A stretch of 64,000 nucleotides of DNA from Acheta domesticus. Taxonomy: Eukaryota > Arthropoda > Insecta > Orthoptera > Gryllidae. A model generated the notes under the pieces. That model was given only the letters and a program-made list of their open reading frames with translations, had not been told where the DNA came from and did not search any database. The stretch is from NCBI GenBank assembly GCA_031308135.1, contig JAHLJT010000631.1:34085522-34149521 (forward strand), read 5' to 3'. Positions 32,081-43,555 of the stretch are shown piece after piece. The translations under genes and the position numbers were made by a program. Position 1 is the first letter of the stretch. The number at the start of each line of letters is the position of its first letter.

Positions 32081-32112
<32 letters not shown>

Positions 32113-32187
32113 TCCTCTCGGGCGGATCATGGTCAGCATGCTTGCTTTCCATATAATGAACTGTAGCATAATATTCTTAGGAAGCAC
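31600..32187 (-). promoter_or_regulatory. 5' leader of copy 2 with TTC and TTA tracts
   Basis: Matches the leader of copy 1. Contains a TTC/GAA microsatellite (31969-32000), which expands a lysine run in a minus-strand frame, and a TTA tract (32077-32112) exactly where copy 1's leader would continue for another ~125 bp. Copy 2 is therefore either 5'-truncated or joined there to its TAA target. Confidence 0.55.
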
Positions 32188-32382
32188 ATTCTATCATCGC
32201 TGAGCTTTTGTTTGCACAAAAAGGTTTTTACAAATGAGAAGAATTTACCATTCTCGTGATTTCTGAAAGCCTAGATTTAATTTTCTAGGCTAGCTCTTTA
32301 TTTTCTGTTTGAGCCTGGAAACTTGCCATTGCCTTGCCCATTTATTTACGAATTTGTAATTTTCGTTAAAACTGGCTTACTT

Positions 32383-32617
32383 AAGGGAGGGAACGTATTT
32401 TCATGCTAAGCAGATATTTATAATATGCTAAGGGAGGGAACGTATTTTCATTCTAAGCAGATATTTATAATATGCTAAGGGAAGGAACGTATTTTCATTC
32501 TAAGCAGATATTTATAATATGCTAAGGGAGGGAACGTATTTTCATGCTAAGCAGACATTTATAATATGCTAAGGGAGGGAACGTATTTTCATGATAAGCA
32601 GATAATTATAATTAAGA
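32383..32617. repeat. 47-bp tandem array, five units
   Basis: AAGGGAGGGAACGTATTTTC starts at 32383, 32430, 32477, 32524 and 32571, an exact 47-bp period. Units differ by single bases (CATGC or CATTC; GGGAGG or GGAAGG; ATATTTA or ACATTTA). The last unit degenerates. Confidence 0.95.
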
Positions 32618-33830
32618 ACCATGGCTACATGTGCAGTAGCGGCTCTTGCTTCGATTGCGCAGCTGTACAACCCCTAAATTATAAAAAATCTCAGAGTATG
32701 TTAAGAAAATACATTTTCCATTTAGTGACATTCACTGAATGACTGAAGAAACTGCTGAAGATATTGCGGCAATATCGATGTACATGAAATCATTTTGAAA
32801 ACAAAGCGCGTCAGACGAGCGCTCTCTACGACACGTCACGTGCACCCCCAGACAATGCACCATGTGATATTCTTAAGCTTTTCTACTGTTTAATCTCGTT
32901 GGTTTCAGACAGGAACGAGTCACCAACGTACAGCAGGGCGGGTGGGGTGGGTACAGAAGGGCGGGGTGGGTGGGTTCGGTCACAGAGCGCGGCACGGCGT
33001 CCGAGGGGAATACAAATTTTCAGTCTTCGTCTGACCCTAGCTGCAATTTAATTGTATGAATTTCCAATGTAGTTGAAAGTACACAAGTCCAGTCAATTCT
33101 TGACGGTATTGAATTAATTTTTATGATGTTTGGTGGTTTATTTTCATTTGATGTGAGTTCTGTTGATTCAGAATGTACATTTGATAATTTGTAATGTTTG
33201 ACCATTTTGTAATGTTGACTGTTTTGGAAAGACGTTCCTTTCTTTCTCTTATGGTATGTGCAATTACCTTCCCGGCAGCTCTGCGAGAGTGACACTGTGA
33301 ATACAAATGTGTGAAAGATCTTAAATTATTTTCAATATAGTAGTGAGATTTTTGGAATACAAGAATTTTATTTTTTTATCTTCACCACTAATAAACTAGT
33401 GTAAAACGTGTCGAAACAATAGTGCTTGTTGGAAAGTGCTGGAGTGCGGTCCCCGTGTTTTCGAAACTAAGTTTTTTGTTTAGTAGGAATATATTACTGT
33501 CAATTGTCTCAATGCATAACTAGTACAGAAATTATAGCGTCCACTGTAAATAAAAGCTAAAATCCTGTGCGTGACAGGTAAACATACGGATACTTCTAAA
33601 AAAATTGTGTAACTAATGTTTTAATATAAGATTTTGTTAAACCTAGTATAAATTAATTTTTATTATATTTTTGTGTTCATTTTGGAAATCTACATTTACT
33701 ACATTCCTTCGACACTCAGTTTATTAGGGCATTGTTAGTATCAACTGCTTACTGCAAGAAATTTACATTTAATATTATTACGATATGAATCTAAAATTTT
33801 TGTAGATGTGTGTAACTCGTGAAAAAGAAC
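32618..33830. other. No gene recognised
   Basis: Includes a G-rich tract (32930-33000, GGGTGGGGTGGG). Otherwise AT-rich with no motif. Confidence 0.5.
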
Positions 33831-35350
33831 AGTTAAGGAAACAATTGGCATAGATCAACGGTTAACATGGATGCGGGTTTGTTGACACGGGTAATGGGTT
33901 TAGTTCTCTAGTGCATGGACGCCTAAGTTGCAACGTCACGCTCGAGCCCCACGGCGGGAGCCCAAATTGCAACGGCAGCGTCTATCGATAGCGGCCCCAC
34001 GTTGGGAAAGCCGAATTGCAACGGTATGGGTGAAAGAGCGGTGCAGGTGCAACGACTACTTTAAATGATGAGCCGTAACTGGGCAGTAAAATAAAATGAT
34101 GCATTTATTTCCGACCTACGGCCGGGAAAGTTACATAAAAAAACAAATCCCATGAGGTGGGATCACACCCTGCCTATTGAGCTCGGTGAAAAGGAAAAAT
34201 AAAATAAAAGAAAGTTAATTACACTTCTGTTACACTCTACAAAAAAGAATATGCCATTGCGCGGCATCGCTTAATTTAAACAATAACGAACAAACAAACA
34301 ACATAAAGAAAGACCAAACACTTTAAAAGTTCGATGGCATTTTCCACCTCGTCTCGAGGCGGGGCGCCCCAAAGCGCGTGCGTGCGTAAAAAAGTCTTAT
34401 CTGTGGACGAGCGTGAACTGGGGTGTCCACGTTGAGGTCGGTGGCCTTGGCGTCTTCCACGGGCGTCGTCTTACTGGCTGCTGTGTTGCAACGGGAAGGC
34501 GGACATCTTCCCGCGATCACTGCTTGCCTCGAGGTCCCCTTGGCGTCATGCCACCAAGACGCTGGATGAGTCCGGGTTCGTCTCTCATTACGGCTCGGAC
34601 GAGCGATACTACAGCATTTAATCGCTGGCGGGACCGTAGGCTAGCTCCCGATACTCGCGGCTCGTTCGCCCGACTTAGGCAACGAGTTTCGGTCGCGAAG
34701 CGCCCTCTCGTAACTTAGAGCGCTCGCTTTTTAAGCGTTACTTTTGCGGCCGACGCTCACGAGTGGTCGCTCTCACGACTACCTCCCTCCCGTAACTCTC
34801 GTGTTAGTGTCTCTCTTAAGATTTTGGGAATCCGTCCCTCTCCGTATTTTCCCCTTCCTAAGTTTTTCCTGGCTGCTGACCTACTTTTTTTAAACCTCTC
34901 ATTGGCCGCATCTTACTGCGTCGTAGAATTAATTTAGACGAATGGCGGTCCGAGGATTTGTGGAAAATTTTCTGAATTCTCTCTCTCTCCCGAAATGCTA
35001 TCTTTGTTGACCGGAACGCAGCTGCGTTCGTCGGGGGGGGGGGGTGTCATTCCTATTGAGCAATTATCGTATGGCAAAGGGGTTCGGGCTTTCTGAAATT
35101 ATCGCGACAGGCGTGGAAGCGAGGAGGGCGCCCCAGGGTCGGCGGGGGGTGGGTCACAAAAGGTGCATTCAGTGGAGTGGTTTCGTCAAGTGGCCTTTGA
35201 CGGCCAGTGGCAATAAATTTTTACCAGGCAGGCTGGGGGTGCGACTCTGACAGCAGAGGACAACGGGCGTGGTGGAATGCAGCTGGGCCGAGGCGAGCGG
35301 GGGGGAAGCGCACGTGCGTTTGCCTGAGAGTACGAAAAAAAGAAGTTTTT
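33831..35350. other. GC-rich unassigned region
   Basis: Repeated phrases (CCCCACGGCGGGAGCCCAAATTGCAACG near 33950, echoed at 34000 as CCCCACGTTGGGAAAGCC and AATTGCAACGG) and a 12-base G run (35033-35044). Several short frames on both strands are products of high GC. It may be an old LTR or a CpG-rich control region; no terminal repeats or coding motifs were found. Confidence 0.35.
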
Positions 35351-35519
35351 TGTAGTAAATTTATTAAGGCACCGCTATATGCCGCCACAAAGTGTAGACT
35401 TTTTGAATATCCATGAGATCAACTTGATAAAACCCAAATAGTAGCGACTTCGGGGAAGATTAGGTAAAACCCTAATAGTAGCGAAACCTTGGGGAAGGAA
35501 ATTATCAAAAGGAAACGGA

Positions 35520-37853
35520 GAAGGTAAAATTGCCAATTCCCATAGGTCCTAATTTCACCGTTAACTCTGAATTTTCGAAAATTGCGAAATTTTGAATTTT
35601 GTTCGGTGTCTTCCTACAACTACAAAATTGCAGATAGAGACTTTTTCTTCAAATAAATTTTGTTCTTCATAGTGAATTCTTTCTTTAAGATCGTGTACAT
35701 TTTTTTGAAAATATTAGTAGTTTTACCACAATATTGCATGCAATATGTGCTTTTTAAAAAATTACAAAAACAAGATTTTGTCAAAAACGACTACAATTTT
35801 TTTCTTTAAACTTTTGGTAGGTATAGTGCCTCATTTTCTCTATGAGATGACATAAACGCCATATTGCTCTAATCTGTTGTTTTTTTCAAAAATTGCAAAT
35901 ATGTAATTTTTTGACTTGTCTCTCACGTCGTTAATATTTACATTAGCGGCGATTTGTTGACATTATTATATTGAAATATACCATTCTCAACGTCTCATCA
36001 AAAGCGTGGCTGTAATCATGTCCTGTTCCAAATTTATTAAGTTTTGGGCGCCAGAAACAGGTTACATGAATTACTACCAAAGTTTTTCTATCTGATTTAA
36101 CAAAATTATCTAAACATCCAGCTAGCTTGGGTCGATGGGTCCGGATACAAATACTCGCTATCGCCTCGATAGCCGATTACCTGATCTGCCAACTATACAG
36201 TATGGCGTGGAATCTGAAATGTAATAATTATGCTTCCAACTAATTAACAATTATGATTGACAAATGAAAAACTCTTTTCTTTTCCAAAGAACAAAATTCA
36301 ACAATTTATTTAACTTTAAATTAAACAATTAATCTGATGGTCATGACCCTTTTTGAAATAAATTGTCTCTTTATACTGCAGTATTTTTTTTACCGTTTGT
36401 GCATGCCAACGCTCCGTGGTCGCTTCTCACTTGGCCGTTGTTAATTCCAATTTCCGCTTCTTTCTTCGTTCTTGCGCCGCTGCTGACACGTCCAGTCCAC
36501 ACTGCCTAAACTATTTGTTAGTTCTTATCCGACGCTCCCCGGTTCCTAGTCTCTCCCACTGGTTATGTAAACTATTGAAGTCCAACTGCAATGTCCGAAA
36601 TCGGAACAAGTCCGCCGCGAAATCACTTCTGGTAGATTATTTTCAAAGTCCGGAAACAAACTATCACTTCTCGCACAAGAAAACTATACAAGTCTCACTT
36701 TCCCACTATATTGTCTACAACGATCTTTACGCTACGGCACCCAGAGAGAGAATGTGCGATCTTCACTCCACGACACCCCGAGTCAGAATGTTCGATCTAC
36801 ACTCCACGACACCCAGAGTCGGAATGTTCTGTTTAATGCATTTTTAAACCCTTTATGGCTCGGTAGGCGTCCATCCTTCTATTATTTCAAAACACGGCGG
36901 CAACATTAGACTATCTGATCTTTAATAGCCAACCCGTGCGTCTCTTACAAATCCGAGTAGCCGCGACCTCAGACAGTCATTCGTTTTTGCACCAATTACA
37001 TCTTATGTTCTTCAGCCATCTAGCCGGCGTCCTGACGTCATCAAGGCCCGTGTATAGTTTATTGACCTTGCCAACCTCCGCGCCGTCGTTGCTAAGTCCA
37101 TATACCGCCATATTGTATCCCCATTTATAGCTAACATCATTAAATAAAATCTATCATATTCTGGTATATCACAATATTAATGAATTCTTGTACTTTAAAT
37201 AATGTGAAGTTATGTTTGTCGAAAACTCAACCGTTTTTTTGTGAAAACTACCTCAAAATTCCGCATTTTCAGAGACGCGCAAACGCCATTTTCTCAAAAA
37301 AGCCTTCAATTTTTTTTCAAACTTTTGAAACGGATAGTGCTAATTACACTCTTTTATAAAAAAGTAAAGTTTATTTTGAGTTTTTTTTTGCTTTTTCAAA
37401 AATTACACAAATGTAATATTTTTGAGGTCACATCTTTAATATGTACATTACCAGCAATTTGTAAACATTATTATATTTGTGCGTGTAAGTGCTTCAAACG
37501 ACTTCGAATGAAGTTTTTCCAAAACTCAAACATTTTCTGTGAAAGAGTGATTCAAATTTCCCATTTTTAGTTGCGCTTAAACGGCATTTTTTGAAAAAGA
37601 GCTACAAATTTTTAAAGCAAAAAGTGCCACTTAGGAAGAGGTTTTTGTGTTCTTTAATATTCTAAAATTAATATTTCCGTTCTACCATTAGGAAAAAGAA
37701 AAATTAAGAAAATATAAAAAAAATGTGCTTTGGGCGGTGATAGATGGCAGCTGCCAAGAGTATGTGGAAATTCGAAAGAGCTAGCCCAGACCCAAGGAAA
37801 TAGAAAACTAATACGGGAACGTCTGTGCCATTCTGCAGCACCTCTAGTTGTTT
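35520..37853 (+). mobile_element. A-family element, copy A3, 5'-truncated and interrupted
   Basis: Forward orientation. Begins near CCGTTAACTCTGAATTTTCG, as in 57548, and ends at the border CAGCACCTCTAG without the terminal inverted repeat. Split by an unrelated segment (35973-37173). Contains the family phrase GGTGATAGATGGCAGCTG near its right border. Confidence 0.65.
35973..37173. mobile_element. Putative 1.2-kb insertion inside A3
   Basis: A-family homology stops at 35972 and resumes at 37174. The ends form short inverted repeats (GAAATATACCA and TGGTATATCACA), and ATATT lies on both sides, a possible 5-bp target duplication in AT-rich DNA. The interior is richer in GC and has a 33-bp direct repeat near 36760-36830 (ACTCCACGACACCC). 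A 143-codon frame (36416-36847) runs across it but has no recognised domain. Confidence 0.45.
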
Positions 37854-38930
37854 TATGAAAAAAAGGTCTGTGCAGTGTTTTTGTTATAATAAATAACAAA
37901 CTTTAAAATTAAAATAAATATAAAGGAATTTGATAAAAATAAGTTTAAACATTTATTGATCCACGATCATTAAAGCAGTTTTTATCATATTTCATTAATT
38001 CTGATTTTTTATATTACTGTATTAACCGATTTTCGTGGTTGAACAGTAATAGATAAATTATCATTACTGGAGACTCTTAAGCAGGCCTACACATGTGTAA
38101 TGCATGTGCAAAGCCTACATGATTAATTTATTTATTGTTATGCCAAATGAAACTTGTAATGGGATCTGTTAAATTGAAATTGAAATCAGTAGGTATAACG
38201 GGAATTCTTGGTATTAGTACAGATTGCTGTTTCAGTTCAGTTTGTATTTCACATTCAACAAAATTAATTGTTTAGTTCCTTTATTTTCAGTCACGAACCA
38301 TGGTACAGCATCAAAAATTCTTAGCTAAAGAACAGGAACCCTATCTTTAATTGTAGCTTATAAAATTAACCCCCAGATATTTCAAGGCAACTCAAAAACT
38401 CAAAAGTAGAGTGCAAATTTTGAACACTATGAAGAACAATGTCTAATAAAAATGTTTTAATTTCACCGGACAACACATGCATGATCTGTAAATTTACTGA
38501 ATACACAAACTTATTTGTTGAAACGAAAATATCTCGTTCATATAGGCAGCTTGAAGAATGAAAATTTATTTCAACATTTTATTAAAAATATTATTTTACG
38601 AAAATGTGAATTACTTTAGGAGACCATCTAAATTGTCGGCAGATAAATCATCAGCAAATGAGATTCTGTTTACTCCCGCATTTTGCTTTAATTGCAATGT
38701 TTTGACGTGTCTCAAGAGGAATGATTTCTTTACACATGCATTTATGAACTTCTGGCAGCAAATAATCACAACGCCTTCTGTCAAAACACGAAAAATCTCA
38801 ATTCAGAATAACGCGAACAGTGCATTTATACTTTGTGTATTTCTGACAATAAATGGTAGATCACCCTTCTATCGAAATTATTATTAATTTAACAATAACT
38901 GTGCATTTGTCAATAACGGAGAAAGGGAGG
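37854..38930. other. AT-rich DNA, no gene seen
   Basis: One frame of 109 codons (38558-38887) lacks motifs and codon bias. Nothing else noted. Confidence 0.5.
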
Positions 38931-38934
38931 GACG

Positions 38935-40213
38935 GACGGAGAGAGGACGGACGGAGAGAGGACGGACGGAGGGAGGACGGACGGAGAGAGGACGGACGGA
39001 GAGAGGACGGACGGAGAGAGGACGGACGGAGAGAGGACGGACGGAGAGAGGACGGACGGAGAGAGGACGGACGGAGGGAGGACGGACGGACGGAGGGAGG
39101 ACGGACGGAGGGAGGACGGACGGAGGGAGGACGGACGGAGGGAGGACGGACGGAGGGAGGACGGACGGAGGGAGGACGGACGGAGGGAGGACGGACGGAG
39201 GGAGGACGGACGGAGGGAGGACGGACGGAGGGAGGACGGACGGAGGGAGGACGGACGGAGGGAGGACGGACGGAGGGAGGACGGACGGAGGGAGGACGGA
39301 CGGAGGGAGGACGGACGGAGGGAGGACGGACGGAGGGAGGACGGACGGAGGGAGGACGGACGGAGGGAGGACGGACGGAGGGAGGACGGACGGAGGGAGG
39401 ACGGACGGAGGGAGGACGGACGGAGGGAGGACGGACGGAGGGAGGACGGACGGAGGGAGGACGGACGGAGAGAGGACGGACGGAGGGAGGACGGACGGAG
39501 AGAGGACGGACGGAGAGAGGACGGACGGAGAGAGGACGGACGGAGAGAGGACGGACGGAGAGAGGACGGACGGAGAGAGGACGGACGGAGGGAGGACGGA
39601 CGGAGGGAGGACGGACGGAGGGAGGACGGACGGAGGGAGGACGGACGGAGGGAGGACGGACGGAGGGAGGACGGACGGAGGGAGGACGGACGGAGGGAGG
39701 ACGGACGGAGGGAGGACGGACGGAGGGAGGACGGACGGAGGGAGGACGGACGGAGAGACAGAGGGACGGACGAAGGGAGGGAGGGACGGACGAAGGGAGG
39801 GAGGGACGGACGAAGGGAGGGAGGGACGGACGAAGGGAGGGAGGGACGGACGAAGGAGGGAGGGACGGAGGGAGGGACAGAGAGAGGGAGGCACGGACGG
39901 AGAGACAGAGGGACGGACGAAGGGAGGGTGGGACGGACGAAGGGAGGGAGGGAAGGAGGGAGGGACGGAGGGAGGGAAGGACAGAGAGAGGGAGGCACGG
40001 ACGGAGAGACAGAGGGACGGACGAAGGGAGGGGGACGGAGGGAAGGAGGGAGGGACGGACGGACGGGAGGAAGAGCGGGCAAAGAGGGGAGAGGGACGGA
40101 GGGAAGGAGGGAGGGACAGAAGGAGGGACGGAGAGAGGGAGGGACGGACGGACGGAGGGAAGAACGGGCGAAGAAGGGGGAGGGACGGAGGGAGGAAGGG
40201 TGGGACGGAGGAA
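38935..40213. repeat. 15-bp minisatellite with degenerate 3' part
   Basis: About 54 units of ACGGACGGAGGGAGG or its variant ACGGACGGAGAGAGG (38938-39753), then an irregular GA-rich part made of related words (GGACGGACGAAGGGAGG and others). One 19-bp unit near 39085 (extra CGGA) shifts the phase. Because 15 is a multiple of three and no unit phase holds a stop, open frames of about 390-457 codons arise on both strands; I regard them as artefacts of the repeat rather than genes. Confidence 0.95.
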
Positions 40214-40391
40214 GAGTTTTCTGTAACTCGGAAACGAAAATGTCTAAGTTTCAAATGTTGCTAACTTCTCTTTGTTAGTCCTTTCATTCACCAGTCAACT
40301 ATGTATAGAAAAAGGTTGTCTGGAAGGAATTCTGGATCTTGTGAAAACGTGCGCAGGTTTGTACTCCTCCCTCGTACGTCGTATACAGTTT

Positions 40392-41020
40392 TTACTTTCC
40401 CGTATACTATACGTACGTATAGTATAGGGAAAGTTATGTAATGCTGCACGAAAAAACGGGGGATTTTCGGCAGAAAAACTCTTATTACAGGGCCCTGGTA
40501 ACAAAAAAGTGGATAAATCCTGTTGCTAAAATAAAAAAATCTCCTAATACATAAATCCCTATTTTGTGGGTCATTGGTACCGAAAAACCAATTGAAAGCA
40601 AAACGTCTGTCCGTCCGTCCGTCTGTCTGCTGTGAACAACGCTAGCGACTAAACCGTTCAGCCGATTTTCTCAAAAATTGATACTCCCCGATTGATCTAA
40701 ATGATCTCGCGGCTCCTTGAATTTGAAACCGATATTTTAATTTTGGAGGGTACTTTACATGAAGCTCCTGGGGCATTTTCAAAATTTTCAAAAACATGGC
40801 GCCAACAATTTTGACTTAATATTGTTGTTGAATAGTCGAAAGGGCATTTAATAGAATGGCGTAAGTCTCATGTTGGTTGAAAGGTCGGATTTTTCGAAAA
40901 TTGAAAAAGTTCAAATTATTTCGGCATCTTTGTACAACTACAATTATGAAGATAAAATTTTGTTCTTAATGAGATGTGTTCATAAAAAACAGGTCTTGAA
41001 ATAAGGTCATGTTCAATTTT
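40392..41020 (+). mobile_element. A-family element, copy A4, 3'-truncated
   Basis: Starts TTACTTTCCC with a near-perfect 41-bp palindrome (40394-40434), followed by AAGTTATGTAATGCTGCACG, the GTCCGTCCGTCCGTCTG tract, GTGAACAACGCTAGCGAC and GTACTTTACATGAAGC, all family signatures. It breaks off near 41020. Confidence 0.75.
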
Positions 41021-41884
41021 TCACTCATACAATTATACCCTGATTATACCCCTCTTTATCCACTCGTATCGTTAATTATTGTATCACGTATATTTTCAAG
41101 CAGTTGAATAATACACGCACCGAAACGAACACATAGTTATTCTAAAGAACTAACTTGCTTCTATCACAGTCGCAACATGTCTATGAGGTACGCACGTTTC
41201 TATTATTATTCGCGCAAGTTGTCTTGAGCCCTCGCTTCGCTATTTGCCAGAGGAGTGAGTAGTTTGGTTATTTTGTCAAAAGGAATTTTATATCAAATTT
41301 GTACTTCATTTTTCGATGCAAAATAGTTTCTATTACAGGGCAGCGAACATTTATAGTTATCAGATTTGGTCTACAACGCTCGTTGCGATCATTTATTCTT
41401 AATTCTACGAATATTGGTAAAGGAGTGGGGGAAGGTACTCCAAGCGAACATGCGTATAATACAATGGCGGCCTTCAAATTATTCCGCGACAGCAGCGCAG
41501 TCAGCGAGTCTCGTTTATTTCTATTCCAACGCAGGGCCTTGCAACTCTGCATCAAAACCGGGGACAACGTATGAGGGTGCTACTATAGGAAGCGGTAGTG
41601 TCGCCGGGAACATTTGCAGGTCAGGCTCGCCAACTTCCGCTCATGAAAATTGGCTAATTTTTTGAGAAATATGAAATGTGTCTTCTAAATGTTAAATTAT
41701 TCAAAATATTCACACATAAGAAAGCGCGAACATCGACGCTATCTTTTGTAACATTACGCGCCTGCTTGCGTCTCGCAAACCTACGCAGCAACCACGCACG
41801 TTTGAAATATCGTTGGCAGCCGTTCGTATTGTAGTTCCTGTAAGAAGGTGCTGTGAGAGAAGGCGTCACTGTAATGATCTCCAC
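41021..41884. other. No gene recognised
   Basis: Overlapping short frames at 41299-41665 (91-99 codons, both strands) have no motif. Confidence 0.45.
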
Positions 41885-42121
41885 CACGGTATATATATAT
41901 ATTGGTTGTAGCGCGAGGGCGCGTCACCGGCCATTGTCGGCGGGGGGGGGAGGAGTGTTGCCGTGGCTGCGCAGGCGAGCGGAGCAGCCCAGGTCGCCGC
42001 GCGCGTGCAGCCCTGCAGTGCGGCTCAACGGCGCTCCGCTCTGCGCTCTTCTCGGCTAATTGGTGCGTACGCCTCTGCTCCCGACGTTCCTCTCATCCAA
42101 ATCGCTAGCTTTCCTAAACTT
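41885..42121 (+). promoter_or_regulatory. Candidate TATA promoter and GC-rich first exon
   Basis: TATATATATATATT at about 41890 is followed 30-40 bp downstream by a CpG-dense stretch (41935-42070), and by a consensus donor (CTTG|GTAAGTGG) at 42122. The arrangement fits a TATA promoter with a non-coding or short-coding first exon. No downstream exon could be linked, so it might equally be a transposon promoter. Confidence 0.3.
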
Positions 42122-42229
42122 GGTAAGTGGAGGCGAAAATTAGGTGCATGAGGTGGAGGGATCGAGTGAGCCGGAAATCCAATCCGCCCAAAATCGATCC
42201 GCATTGAGGCACTCGGCGGATGTTGTACT

Positions 42230-43082
42230 AGAATGTACTAAGTATGTTTAGTAAGCGATCGTGTAGTAAATACAATTATTCGTGTGGTAAGATTCACTAA
42301 ACATAACGCGTTGCGTTTAGTAAATCAGACAATTTATCATTGTAAGTAAATGAACAAAGAGAATTGTCAGTAGTACTATACTTGTTTCGTAGATAAAATC
42401 ATTTGGTGAGAATTTCATATCGTCACACTTAATACACACTGTTTAGTAAGCGCGCGTTCTCAGCAACCTGACAAATTCGAATGGTTATAGAGCCCGCGTG
42501 AAGTGTGAAAATTCAACGCTGTCTATAGAATTATACGCTATATAAATGGCGTGTTTAGTATTTTATTGGTTTTCAATACTTAAGTTACATTTTCTAAACT
42601 AATGGTAGAAATACCGTCGATAGCCTACAACTAGCAGCCTGCGTTCGTTACTGCTCTGCTCGGCTAGGAGCTGTCAGGTAATCGAGTTTAAGGAAGTAAA
42701 AGTTCCAGGGGCCGTAGGGTAGGGGTGTGGGTGACCGCTCCGGAACCCCTGTTGCTACTTGCCTGAAGGGATAGAAAGAAAGCATTCCTTTCCACGTTTC
42801 GTTTAGTTACTTTCACTGCAATGTGTTCAATAAATATTATGCAATGCATTCGCCAACACAACGATTCATTTAGTTTTCTCTACTAGATGTTATTCGTCAC
42901 GGGGTACGACCTGTTTAGTGAACATTACTATACATGTATTAGTGTGTTTAACTAAATAGCGGTTTCGTGAACGTGACTAAGCACTTTGTTCTACAAAAAT
43001 ATACTATTCCGTTTAGTTTAATCTACTACCTAATTAATTGTATGAACTAAACATTTCTCTCCGTGTGTGGTACCACGCACGG
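42230..43082. repeat. Cluster of TTTAGT motifs ending in a palindrome
   Basis: TTTAGT or its complement ACTAAA/ACTAAAC occurs about a dozen times on both strands (near 42249, 42297, 42319, 42444, 42553, 42803, 42869, 42913, 42951, 43013, 43047), often as GTTTAGTAA. The region ends at a 22-bp palindrome CCGTGTGTGGTA/TACCACGCACGG (43061-43082, one mismatch). This resembles the repeated subterminal protein-binding sites of some DNA transposons, but no termini are proven. Confidence 0.45.
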
Positions 43083-43555
43083 AGCAACAGAGAACATGAC
43101 TTGAAATAATTTAGTACTCATAATTACATTATTTAATTAATTTTTATTGATTTATATCTTGTTCTTGATTGGTGGGAGGCCGTATTATTCTCTTGACATT
43201 AAAAGAATTTTCAATATTATAAGCCGAAAAATCAGTGGAATATTGTAAAGTTATTATTAATTGTGAAGTGCTAATTTAAACTTTTCTAAAAAATTACATG
43301 CGATTCCTGTCTGGTGAACGACACTAACCTGGTGCACCGCTTGGAGGGGTATCGGATCCTGTGAAACGACATCCGGCTCATGAACGTATAGTAGTGGAAC
43401 AGGCCAAAGTTGTGTCATGGCAAACGCAAAATCAGCCTTTATATGTATATAAACATTGCCCTCCAAGTATCTCTGTCGGAGTCATCGCTGCACCTGGAAC
43501 TGGCTCTAAGCACTCGACTTCCCTTGTGACAAGTGTGAAAGTGTAGTGCATGTAG
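43083..43555. other. No gene recognised
   Basis: AT-rich, then mixed; no motif. Confidence 0.5.

Larger units (their letters stand above)
27721..32112 (-). mobile_element. R4/Dong-like LINE, copy 2, nearly complete
   Basis: Minus strand order: TTA-repeat flank (32112-32077), leader (32076-31600), N-terminal region (31516-31105), RT (about 30930-29960), post-RT region (29680-29476), zinc knuckle and endonuclease (29409-28552), 3' UTR (27877-27766), and a tail of TGA/TAA repeats (27765-27721). An RTE fragment (27888-28539) is inserted at the coding/3' UTR boundary. A C-terminal CCHC plus PD-x14-D domain and TAA-repeat boundaries are features of the R4/Dong group; Dong is known to insert in TAA repeats. 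Stops throughout; dead. Confidence 0.75.

Noticed and set aside
31873..32187. 104-codon frame with Asn and Lys runs
   Set aside because: Runs come from the TTA and TTC microsatellites in the LINE leader. The flanking part is discussed with the leader rather than called as a gene.
34540..34610. Hammerhead-like string CTGGATGAGTC near 34.56 kb
   Set aside because: The conserved core CTGATGA is not present and no GAAAC follows at the right place; a chance resemblance.
38853..40226. Open frames of 457, 456 and 390 codons on both strands
   Set aside because: They are the 15-bp minisatellite read in different phases (repeats of RTEGG, LPPSV, LRPSS). A period divisible by three with no stop in any phase gives such frames automatically.
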